Shown here in pieces: positions 6,550 through 12,178 of a stretch of DNA of 12,178 bases. Source of the stretch: JAYZVT01 sp050248375 (GTDB taxonomy: Bacteria > Pseudomonadota > Alphaproteobacteria > Rhizobiales > Methyloligellaceae); contig JBFWSL010000086.1 of the NCBI GenBank assembly GCA_050248375.1, forward strand, positions 1-12,178, given 5' to 3'. Position 1 is the first letter of the stretch, and each line of letters starts with the position of its first letter. The notes beneath the pieces are model-generated. The model saw only the letters and a list, made by a program, of their open reading frames with translations, made no database searches and was not told the origin of the DNA. The translations under genes and the position numbers were made by a program.

Positions 6550-7377
6550 ATGCACCGCAGTTCAGTAATCCGGTTTGCATTCGCTCTGGCCGCCGCCGCA
6601 CTCGTCACGGGACCCGCGGCAGCCGAGGAGTCGATCATCGTCCAGTCCACCACGTCCACGGCCAATTCGGGCCTCTACGACTACCTGTTGCCCATGTTCA
6701 AGAAGGACACCGGCATCCAGGTCAACGTCGTGGCGGTCGGCACCGGCCAGGCGATCAAGAACGCCCAGAATTGCGACGGCGACGTGCTCCTTGTTCACGC
6801 CAAGTCGGCCGAGGAGAAATTCGTGTCCGAAGGCTATGGCGTGAAGCGCACGGACGTCATGTACAACGACTTCATCATCGTCGGCCCGCCGTCGGATCCG
6901 GCCAAGGTCGACGGCAGCAAGGATGTGGTCGGCTCGCTCAAGAAGATCGCCGATGCCAAGGCGCCCTTCGCGTCCCGTGGCGACAACTCCGGCACCCACA
7001 AGGCCGAGCTGAAGCTGTGGCAGATGGCCGGCGTCGATCCGAAGTCCGGCAGCGGCCAGTGGTATCGCGAGACCGGCTCCGGCATGGGCGCGACGCTCAA
7101 CACGGCGACAGGCATGGGCGCTTATGCCATGACCGACCGCGGCACCTGGATCAGCTTCAAGAACAAGGGTGACTACAAGATTGCGGTCGAGGGCGACGAC
7201 AAGCTCTTCAATCAGTATGGCGTCATCCTCGTGAACCCCGCGAAATGCGACAAGGTGAAGAAGGAAGCCAGTCAGAAGTTCATCGACTGGATCCTGAGTG
7301 ACAAGGGCCAGAAGGCCATCGCCGATTACAAGATCGAGGGCCAGCAGCTCTTCTTCCCCAACGCGAAGAAGGGCTGA
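6550..7377 (+). CDS. tupA: Tungstate ABC transporter substrate-binding protein
   Basis: This is a periplasmic binding protein of 275 residues, with a signal peptide of about 25 residues (hydrophobic core FAFALAAAALV, likely cut after GPAAA). TupA proteins bind tungstate with very high affinity and prefer it to molybdate. The family signatures are plain: STTSTANSGLYDYLLPMF near residues 33-50, VAVGTGQAIK at 61-70, GDVLLVHA at 77-84, the oxyanion-binding SRGDNSGTHKAE at 142-153 and ETGSGMGATLN at 174-184. The start ATG at 6550 follows a long purine-rich ribosome binding stretch (AAGGAGAAGGAAGG type, 6533-6549), stronger than that of the ATPase and consistent with a binding protein being made in excess. 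A perfect intrinsic terminator follows 20 bases after the stop. Two cysteines (75 and 233) remain in the mature protein. Molybdate binding cannot be excluded from sequence alone. Confidence 0.95.
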   Translation: MHRSSVIRFAFALAAAALVTGPAAAEESIIVQSTTSTANSGLYDYLLPMFKKDTGIQVNVVAVGTGQAIKNAQNCDGDVLLVHAKSAEEKFVSEGYGVKRTDVMYNDFIIVGPPSDPAKVDGSKDVVGSLKKIADAKAPFASRGDNSGTHKAELKLWQMAGVDPKSGSGQWYRETGSGMGATLNTATGMGAYAMTDRGTWISFKNKGDYKIAVEGDDKLFNQYGVILVNPAKCDKVKKEASQKFIDWILSDKGQKAIADYKIEGQQLFFPNAKKG

Positions 7378-7396
7378 AGTCCGGCGCTGTCAGGGG

Positions 7397-7424
7397 AGGC
7401 CGCGGGTTCATCCCGCGGCCTTTT
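7397..7424 (+). terminator. Rho-independent terminator after tupA
   Basis: GGCCGCGGG (7398-7406) and CCCGCGGCC (7412-7420) form a perfect 9-pair GC stem with a TTCAT loop, followed by TTTT (7421-7424). An added A-T pair makes the stem 10. It separates tupC-tupA from the modA-like gene, so the latter either has its own promoter in 7425-7476 or depends on read-through. Confidence 0.9.
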
Positions 7425-7476
7425 CCTATAGGATTGCCGCTTGAAGGCCTCTGCATAGCGTTCAGGAGCAGATCCG

Positions 7477-8274
7477 ATGAGACATCTTGTTCTAGCCGCG
7501 CTGTTTTGTGTTTCCGGAATCACCATGTCGCAAGCCGAGACCGTCCAGCTTTTCGCCGCCGGCAGCTTGAAGCGCGCCCTCGGCGACGTCGCGGAAGCCT
7601 ATGGCAAGGCTTCCGGCAACACGGTCGAGACGACTTTCGGCGCCTCGGGCCTGATGCGCCAGAAGATCGAGGAGGGCGCCACCGCCCATGTCTTCGCCTC
7701 CGCCAACATGGAGCATCCCAAGGCGCTGGAGGAAGCGGGCAGGGCGGGTCCGGTGACGCTCTTCGCCCGCAACAGGCTGTGCGCGCTTGCCCAGCCGCTG
7801 GTGCAGGTGGAAAGTGGCTCCCTCATCTATGTGCTGCTGGACCCCAAGGTCCGCGTCGGCACTTCCACCCCGAAGGCCGACCCTTCCGGCGACTATGCCT
7901 GGGAGCTGTTCGCCAGGGCGGAAAAGCTGAGCAAGGGCGCGCGGAAGATCCTGGAGGAAAAGGCGCTCAAGCTTACCGGCGGGCCGGATACCGAGAAGGC
8001 GCCGGAAGGCAGGAACCAGTATGCCTGGGTCATGGAAGAGAAGAAGGCCGATGTCTTCCTGACCTATTGCACCAATGCGGTGCTCGCCCGCAAGGAACTC
8101 TCTGGCCTCAAGATCATTCAGATTCCGAAGAACCTGTCCGTGGGAGCCGACTACGGCCTCACCGTGTTGAAGGATGCTCCGGAGGCGGCTCGCAAGCTGT
8201 CCGATTTCATCCTGTCTCCCGCCGGCCAGAAGATACTCAAAGGCTATGGCTTTGAGACCGTCAAGGCCAGGTGA
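7477..8274 (+). CDS. ModA-like molybdate/oxyanion substrate-binding protein
   Basis: The 265-residue protein has a signal peptide cut probably after SQA (residue 20) and would act in the periplasm. It belongs to the ModA family of molybdate-binding proteins: LFAAGSLKRAL at residues 25-35, GASGLMRQKIEEGA at 55-68, VFASAN at 72-77, TPKADPSGDYAWE at 131-143 and GADYGLTVL at 223-231. The ligand loop near the C-terminal hinge reads ADVFLTYCTNA (191-201) where classical ModA has a Y-x-T-D-A sequence; the tyrosine is kept but D is replaced by N. It therefore belongs to a divergent ModA branch and the preferred ligand is open. CAGGAG at 7463-7468 is a good ribosome binding site, 8 bases from the ATG. 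The molbindin gene follows 27 bases after its stop, which supports a molybdate or tungstate role. No ModB or ModC gene accompanies it. Confidence 0.85.
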   Translation: MRHLVLAALFCVSGITMSQAETVQLFAAGSLKRALGDVAEAYGKASGNTVETTFGASGLMRQKIEEGATAHVFASANMEHPKALEEAGRAGPVTLFARNRLCALAQPLVQVESGSLIYVLLDPKVRVGTSTPKADPSGDYAWELFARAEKLSKGARKILEEKALKLTGGPDTEKAPEGRNQYAWVMEEKKADVFLTYCTNAVLARKELSGLKIIQIPKNLSVGADYGLTVLKDAPEAARKLSDFILSPAGQKILKGYGFETVKAR

Positions 8275-8301
8275 GGCAGTCCAGGCATAGGGAGTCGAAG
8301 C

Positions 8302-8508
8302 ATGAAGCTCAGTGCACGCAACGTCATCAAGGGCAAGGTCAAGGCGGTGAAGAAGGGCGCGGTCGCGGCCCAGGTCTCCGTCGATATCGGCGGCGGCAAC
8401 GTCATCACCTCGACCGTTACCGTGGACGCGGTGGACGATCTCGCCCTCACCACCGGCAAGGACGTCTCGGTCATCATCAAGGCGAGCGAGGTGATCCTCG
8501 GCGTTTAG
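8302..8508 (+). CDS. mop: Molbindin, molybdenum-pterin/oxyanion binding protein (Mop, TOBE domain)
   Basis: The product has exactly 68 residues, the length of the classic Clostridium Mop protein, and consists of one TOBE/Mop domain with no signal peptide. The N-terminal SARN (residues 4-7) followed by KGKVKAVKKGAVAAQV, the central GGGNVITSTVT (30-40) and the closing VIIKASEVILGV are all family signatures. Molbindins assemble into hexamers that bind several molybdate or tungstate ions at subunit interfaces and are thought to store or buffer them in the cytoplasm. AGGGAG at 8289-8294 precedes the ATG by 7 bases. It is co-directional with the ModA-like gene and is probably transcribed with it, which joins periplasmic capture to cytoplasmic storage. 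Its stop codon overlaps that of the convergent gene on the other strand. Identification is firm; the ion preference is unknown. Confidence 0.94.
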   Translation: MKLSARNVIKGKVKAVKKGAVAAQVSVDIGGGNVITSTVTVDAVDDLALTTGKDVSVIIKASEVILGV

Positions 8509-9086
8509 CCGGCGCGGTCGAACGGCAGCGGCTCCTCGGGCGCGGCCTCGTCGGGCGCCTGTTGCGGACGGGCCGCGCGCCTGTCGATGAGGGCGTGTCC
8601 CGTGGAGATCAGTTCCCGCTGGGCGCGGATCAGCACATCCTGCGCGTCTGCCAGTTGCGTGTGCGCGTCGAGCATGTCGCGCATGGCCTTTTCGTTGATG
8701 TCCGGATTCCCCGCGGAGATGTCGATTGCTTCCCGCAGCGAGGCGATGCGCTCCTGCACCTCTGCCACGCAAGCCTGCGCCGCCTGTGCCACGTCTGGCC
8801 GCTCGGTCACCAGCGAGGCCGACTGGCGCAGCCGCCGGGAGGCGTCCAGCAGGGAATTGAGGCGCGAAAGCAGCGTGGTCCCGGCCGGCACCGGTTCGGC
8901 GGAGGCTTCTCCTCCCAGGCTGCGGGGACGCAGCGTCTGGCGGCTGTCGGTCTTTCGCCGTTTTGGAGGAGCGGCGGACGCGTCCCCGGGCAGGGGGCCG
9001 AAACGGGACGCGAGCTTTTCCCGGATGGCCTGGATCGGCAACCCGGAGTCGGCCTTGTCCTCCCGATGGAAGGGCCGGTCCCCCAT
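8505..9086 (-). CDS. Helical protein of unknown function
   Basis: I do not recognise this 193-residue protein. No signal peptide or membrane segment is visible, so it is probably cytoplasmic. The first 70 residues are charged and proline-rich, with a basic patch PPKRRKTDSRQTLRPR near 40-55. Residues 71-170 look like two long amphipathic helices (LLSRLNSLLDASRRLRQ, and AQDVLIRAQRELISTGHALIDRR later) joined by a turn around SAGNPDINEK. The C-terminus is acidic and proline-rich (APDEAAPEEPLPF). The ATG at 9086 (MGDRPFHRED) is chosen; a TTG at 9113 would add nine basic residues. Its codon use is GC-rich like its neighbours and the frame is open over the full length, supporting a real gene. It converges on mop with overlapping stops and diverges from the rhodanese. 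A helical-bundle adaptor or regulatory role is possible but unproven. Confidence 0.7.
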   Translation of the reverse strand: MGDRPFHREDKADSGLPIQAIREKLASRFGPLPGDASAAPPKRRKTDSRQTLRPRSLGGEASAEPVPAGTTLLSRLNSLLDASRRLRQSASLVTERPDVAQAAQACVAEVQERIASLREAIDISAGNPDINEKAMRDMLDAHTQLADAQDVLIRAQRELISTGHALIDRRAARPQQAPDEAAPEEPLPFDRAG

Positions 9087-9170
9087 ACGCTTTCTACCCC
9101 ATACGCGACGCAACTGGCGGCTTCCCGGGCCGCATCCCCGCAGGATAGCGGGCCAATGATTAGATTTCCC

Positions 9171-9185
9171 TTAACCTTTGCTTAC
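9171..9185 (+). promoter_or_regulatory. CtrA-like box (TTAA-N7-TTAC)
   Basis: TTAA at 9171-9174 and TTAC at 9182-9185 are separated by exactly 7 bases, matching the alphaproteobacterial CtrA consensus TTAA-N7-TTAA except for the last position. It lies in the AT-richest part of the divergent intergenic region 9087-9292, about 85 bases from one start and 107 from the other, so it could serve either gene. Confidence 0.3.
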
Positions 9186-9292
9186 GAATTCCACCGAAAC
9201 AGCCGGTTTGCGGGCCCAAAAGATTAACGGCGCGGTCCTGCCGGGCTTGTGACTGGACACCGCCCCGGCGGGTGCCGAAACTGTCCGGCGTC

Positions 9293-9862
9293 ATGGCAGG
9301 GAGACCCCTCAACAAAGCGGCCCGGATGGCGATGGCCATGCTGGGGCTGTCTGTCCTCATGATTTCAGGGGTTTCGGCCCGGGAATTTACCCTCGACAGT
9401 GTCCGCGCCAAGGTGACCGGTGACTACGCGGGCGTGGCCCAGCTCCCCCCGGAGCGCCTGCAGTCCATGATCGGTGCGGGCGGGAGCCCGCTCGTCCTCG
9501 ACGTGCGCGAGGCGGCTGAGTTCGCCGTCAGCCACCTGGCAGGCGCGGAACGGGTCGAGCCCGGCATCTCGGCTTCCGCCTTCCTCGCGCAATTCGCCGC
9601 GAAGGCGAAGGGCAGGCCGGTGGTGTTCTATTGCTCTGTCGGCGTGCGCAGTTCCATCCTGGCGGAAAAGGTCCAGGCGGCGCTGAAGGCGGCAGGCGCC
9701 GGGCCGGTCTACAATCTCGATGGCGGCATATTCGCCTGGCACAACCAGAGCCGGAGCCTGGTCGATGCCTCTGGCCCGACCGAACTCGTGCATCCCTATG
9801 ACAGCCACTGGGGCAAGCTGCTCACGCGGCGCGACTTCATCAGCACCGGGCCGAAGCCCTAA
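9293..9862 (+). CDS. Exported single-domain rhodanese-like sulfurtransferase
   Basis: The 189-residue protein starts with a signal peptide: a basic n-region GRPLNKAAR, the hydrophobic core MAMAMLGLSVLMI and a likely cut after GVSA at residue 29. The rest is one rhodanese domain with DVREAAEF at 70-77, the active-site loop VFYCSVGVRSS (111-121) with cysteine C114, and the closing LDGGIFAWH at 142-150. Rhodaneses carry a persulfide on this cysteine and transfer sulfane sulfur to thiols or cyanide. After the domain there is a short tail with VHPYDSHWGKLL. The six-residue loop CSVGVR fits the active sulfurtransferase size. The substrate is unknown. The start is uncertain: a GTG at 9272 in the same frame would add seven residues, and neither has a clear Shine-Dalgarno sequence, but the ATG gives the cleaner signal peptide. 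The gene converges on the glycosyltransferase with a 4-base overlap. Confidence 0.87.
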   Translation: MAGRPLNKAARMAMAMLGLSVLMISGVSAREFTLDSVRAKVTGDYAGVAQLPPERLQSMIGAGGSPLVLDVREAAEFAVSHLAGAERVEPGISASAFLAQFAAKAKGRPVVFYCSVGVRSSILAEKVQAALKAAGAGPVYNLDGGIFAWHNQSRSLVDASGPTELVHPYDSHWGKLLTRRDFISTGPKP

Positions 9863-10599
9863 CCCGCGCGGCCATGAGCCCGCGCCCGGGCGCCACGGAT
9901 CGGCGCGATACCGTGCATGAGCGCCATGCGCCCGATCATGCCGATGATCTTGATCCCGGCCATGACCGTTCCCTTCACCGTGCCGGAGATTTTCGATTGG
10001 CCGATGCGCGCCCGGTAGCTTACCGGCACTTCGGAGACGTGAAGGCCAGCGAGCGCGGCCTTGATCTGCATCTCCGCCGTCCAGCCATAGCTGCGGTCGC
10101 TCATGCCGAGCCGGCGCAGTGCCGTGGCGTCGATGGCGCGGAAGGGGCCCAGGTCCGTGTAGCAGGTGCGCCACAGGCCGTTCATCAGCTTGCAGGCGAA
10201 CCAGTTGCCGAAGCGCTGCTGTGGCGTGAGCGCGCCGTGCGTCGCCTCGCCCCGCGAGCGTGAGCCGATCACCATGTCGCAACGTCCCGCGAGAATGGGT
10301 TCGACGATCCTGTCCAGCTCCGCCGGATGGTCGCTGTAGTCGCCGTCGAGGAAGACGACGATGTCCGGCGCATGCAGATGCCTCAGCCCGGCGAGACAGG
10401 CGGCTCCGTAGCCCCGTTCGGCTTCATGCACCACCTCCGCTCCGCCCGCGCGCGCTGCGTCTGCCGTGCCGTCGGAGGAGCCGTTGTCGACCACCACCAC
10501 CTGGTCGACCCAGCGGGGAATCTCCGCCAGCACCTTGCCGATGGCGGCCTGCTCGTTGAGAGCGGGGATCACGCAGGCGATCGTGCGTCCGTCCTTCAT
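9859..10599 (-). CDS. Family 2 glycosyltransferase, polyprenyl-phosphate sugar synthase type
   Basis: The 246-residue protein is a GT-A fold enzyme resembling dolichyl/polyprenyl-phosphate mannose synthases. The N-terminus is CVIPALNEQAAIGKVL (9-24), then VVVVDNGSSDGTAD (34-47) for nucleotide binding, the metal-binding DGD at 85-87 in VVFLDGDYSDHP, RSRGEATHGALTPQQRFGN near 114-132 and YTDLGPFRAI at 147-156. Such enzymes load a sugar from a nucleotide donor onto polyprenyl phosphate at the cytoplasmic face. The C-terminal stretch TVMAGIKIIGMIGRMALMHG could touch the membrane but is too short for clear transmembrane anchoring. The start ATG at 10599 overlaps the stop of the upstream GT-C gene by 4 bases, so the two are translationally coupled. 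The probable partnership is that this enzyme makes the lipid-linked sugar and the membrane enzyme uses it. The sugar is unknown. The family also includes non-DPM cell-wall and lipid glycosyltransferases. Confidence 0.88.
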   Translation of the reverse strand: MKDGRTIACVIPALNEQAAIGKVLAEIPRWVDQVVVVDNGSSDGTADAARAGGAEVVHEAERGYGAACLAGLRHLHAPDIVVFLDGDYSDHPAELDRIVEPILAGRCDMVIGSRSRGEATHGALTPQQRFGNWFACKLMNGLWRTCYTDLGPFRAIDATALRRLGMSDRSYGWTAEMQIKAALAGLHVSEVPVSYRARIGQSKISGTVKGTVMAGIKIIGMIGRMALMHGIAPIRGARARAHGRAG

Positions 10600-12047
10600 G
10601 CGGCCGGCTCCGGGCGCGGGGCCGGCATCGTCCGCCAGCGCATGGCGCGCAGCAGATCGTGGGCAAGCAGGGCCCAGACCGGCAGCCATATGAGCCAGAC
10701 GACCTGGCCCTGGAAAATCTCTCCCTCGCCGCGGGCCAGGAAATGGAAGGCCAGATAGTAGAGCGGCAGCGTCGCCGTGAGCAGCAGCAGGCCGCGCACG
10801 GGCCGGATGGCAAGCAGCGGCAGCAGCCACAGGTAGTACCAGGGAAATTGCGCCGGGCTGAGCAGGAACATGGCGGCGGCGAGCAGCAGGGTCTTGTCCG
10901 CGAGCTCGCTGGCGCCGCGCCATTCGGTGCGCGCGGTCCACAGGGCCAATGCGCCAAGCGCCACTCCGGCCGCCATCCGCGCCAGCAGGGCGCTGCCGTG
11001 ATCTCCGGAAGGCGCGATCGCGCCGGCCGCCGCCTCGAGCACAGGCGTAAGCGCGCTGTTGGTCTTCCACGACTGCATGTAGGCGAGCAGGCCCGAAGTC
11101 CCGTTCAGGCCCGTGATTATGAACGGCGCGGCGATGGCGAGGCCCGCGAGCGCGGCCATCGCAAGGGCCGCTGACAGCCGCCCCGGCTGCCGGATCAGCG
11201 GCCTCCATATCAGCGGCAGCAGCAGTACCGGCCACAGCTTCACGCCCGCCGCCAGCAGCAGGCTGGCGCCCGCGCCGAGCAGCCTCCCGCGATTGGCGAG
11301 GACCAGCGCGCCGAGCAGGAGCGGCAGCAGGATCACATCCATATGCGCCGAATTGGCGATCTCCTTGAGAGGAATCGGATTCCACCAGTAGAGCGCGGCC
11401 CACAGCGGCGACCGGCCCACGTCGCGCAGGAGCACGATCAGCAGCGCGAAGGCGGACAGTTCCAGTGCGACCGTTACCGCCCGCCAGGCGGTCAGGCTCC
11501 AGGGTGACAGCCGGTGCGCCAGTGCGAAGACGCCCTGTGCCACCGGCGGATAGACCGTGCGCAGATGAGGATGGTTCACCCGGCCGAGCACATCGCCGGA
11601 TGCCGCCGCCAGTTGCCCCAGCTCCGTCTCCGGCAGTGCGGCGAGCGCGGCGGCGGGGGAAGCCGCATAGGGGTTCAGGCCCGACGCGGTGACGCCGCCG
11701 TCCCAGAGATAGCGCTGGTAGTCGTCTTCCAGCACGGGCTCGCTGGCCAGCAGCATCAGCCGGGCCGCAAGCCCGGCCGCTGCGATCAGCACCAGCAGGG
11801 CGGACCGGGTTCGCGCGGGCAAGGCTGCCGATTGGCGCAGCAGGGGCAGGATGAGCAGGAACAGTGCGCCCGCCGCGGCCAGTGAAAGCGACAGCGCCGT
11901 CACCGGCATGTCGCGGACCGCGATGTCATGGCCGAAGCCGTGGGACGCCGTGGTGAAGGCGGCGGTGCCCGCCAGCAGGACCCCGGCCGCAAGCGCCCAC
12001 CCGGCGACAAGGCCGCCAACCGCCATTGTTTCGGGGAGTTGCTTCAT
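10596..12047 (-). CDS. Multi-spanning GT-C-type glycosyltransferase (GT87/mannosyltransferase-like)
   Basis: The 483-residue integral membrane protein has about ten to twelve hydrophobic segments. After the first two spans comes LLASEPVLEDDYQRYLWDGG (about 99-118), with paired acidic residues at 108-109 in the first large periplasmic loop. This is the position of the catalytic motif in GT-C enzymes, which take sugar from a polyprenyl-phosphate donor. Further landmarks are GLNPYAASP (123-131), NHPHLRTVYPP (158-168), WWNPIPLKEIANSAHMDV (221-238) and FPWYYLWLLPLLA near the end. The set resembles bacterial GT87/alpha-mannosyltransferase relatives, but exact family and acceptor cannot be fixed by eye. 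The ATG at 12047 (MKQLPETMAVGG) is chosen because residues upstream of it are basic and unrelated; an alternative is the methionine seven codons later. Neither has a strong Shine-Dalgarno sequence. It is the first visible gene of the two-gene unit with the family 2 enzyme. Confidence 0.86.
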   Translation of the reverse strand: MKQLPETMAVGGLVAGWALAAGVLLAGTAAFTTASHGFGHDIAVRDMPVTALSLSLAAAGALFLLILPLLRQSAALPARTRSALLVLIAAAGLAARLMLLASEPVLEDDYQRYLWDGGVTASGLNPYAASPAAALAALPETELGQLAAASGDVLGRVNHPHLRTVYPPVAQGVFALAHRLSPWSLTAWRAVTVALELSAFALLIVLLRDVGRSPLWAALYWWNPIPLKEIANSAHMDVILLPLLLGALVLANRGRLLGAGASLLLAAGVKLWPVLLLPLIWRPLIRQPGRLSAALAMAALAGLAIAAPFIITGLNGTSGLLAYMQSWKTNSALTPVLEAAAGAIAPSGDHGSALLARMAAGVALGALALWTARTEWRGASELADKTLLLAAAMFLLSPAQFPWYYLWLLPLLAIRPVRGLLLLTATLPLYYLAFHFLARGEGEIFQGQVVWLIWLPVWALLAHDLLRAMRWRTMPAPRPEPAA

Positions 12048-12149
12048 GAGCCGTCGCGGTCTGGGGGCGTCCCGACAGATGTGCCGGAGCCGCCCGCATA
12101 TTGCGCGCCCGTCTCCCGCGCTCCCAATCAAAATCCGTTCAAGCCGGGT

Positions 12150-12178
12150 TCAGGCGGCGCCCTCGCGGGCCCGTTCGC
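12150..12178 (-). CDS. Possible 3' end of an upstream gene (window edge)
   Basis: Reading the minus strand from the window edge, one frame gives ERAREGAA followed by TGA at 12152-12150, with GC-rich third positions in seven of eight codons. The other two frames also run to stops nearby (at 12141-12139 and further on) but with poorer third-position bias. This may be the tail of a gene upstream of the glycosyltransferases, but the fragment is too short to identify. Confidence 0.2.

Noticed and set aside
7425..7476. Separate promoter for the ModA-like gene
   Set aside because: TTGCCG at 7434 and TTGAAG at 7441 have no -10 box at proper spacing; no promoter can be supported, although one is expected after the terminator.
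7492..8772. 426-codon antisense frame across the ModA-like gene, mop and the start of the helical protein
   Set aside because: It overlaps two confidently identified genes on the other strand and has no motif.
8271..9227. 318-codon + strand frame covering mop and the antisense of the helical protein
   Set aside because: It is out of frame with mop, which is certain, and low in recognisable structure. The opposite-strand frame at 8505-9086 has better amino acid composition and plausible helices.
10600..11403. Upstream extension of the family 2 glycosyltransferase frame to a 514-codon protein
   Set aside because: The extension lies inside the GT-C gene in another frame and is arginine/alanine-rich noise; the family N-terminus begins at the ATG at 10599.

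Overview
The window is GC-rich (roughly two-thirds GC by eye), densely packed and strongly biased to G/C at third codon positions. Together with its gene content (a clustered distal valine pathway, molybdate/tungstate handling genes, and one CtrA-like TTAA-N7-TTAC site) this suggests an alphaproteobacterium. I cannot name a genus from the sequence alone. There are no tRNA or rRNA genes, insertion sequences, CRISPR arrays or phage genes.

Region 1 (about 60-5510, + strand) is a tight five-gene operon that encodes a complete route from isobutyryl-CoA to propionyl-CoA, the lower half of valine catabolism: mmsA, an isobutyryl-CoA-type acyl-CoA dehydrogenase, a 3-hydroxyisobutyryl-CoA hydrolase, mmsB and an enoyl-CoA hydratase. 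Read by chemistry the order is dehydrogenase, hydratase, hydrolase, MmsB, MmsA. Gaps are 38, 1 and 14 bases, and the last junction is a 4-base ATGA overlap.

Region 2 (5511-8508, + strand) is an oxyanion locus. An AT-rich control region (about 5580-5710) holds a good sigma70-like promoter overlapped by inverted repeats, followed by a leader hairpin. It precedes a TupC-type ABC ATPase, the tungstate-binding protein TupA, a strong intrinsic terminator, a ModA-like binding protein and a 68-residue molbindin (Mop). No membrane permease is encoded here, so the ATPase and both periplasmic binding proteins must use a channel encoded elsewhere, or the permease has been lost.

Region 3 (8505-12178) holds a helical protein of unknown function (- strand), a divergent exported single-domain rhodanese (+ strand), and a two-gene - strand unit of a multi-spanning GT-C-type glycosyltransferase followed by a DPM1-like family 2 glycosyltransferase. 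The last two look like a polyprenyl-phosphate-sugar synthase and the membrane enzyme that would use its product. Both convergent junctions (8505-8508 and 9859-9862) overlap at their stop codons.

The most interesting part is 5511-5735: promoter, nested inverted repeats, two tiny ORFs with Shine-Dalgarno sequences and mutually exclusive hairpins, all just ahead of a permease-less tungstate transporter.
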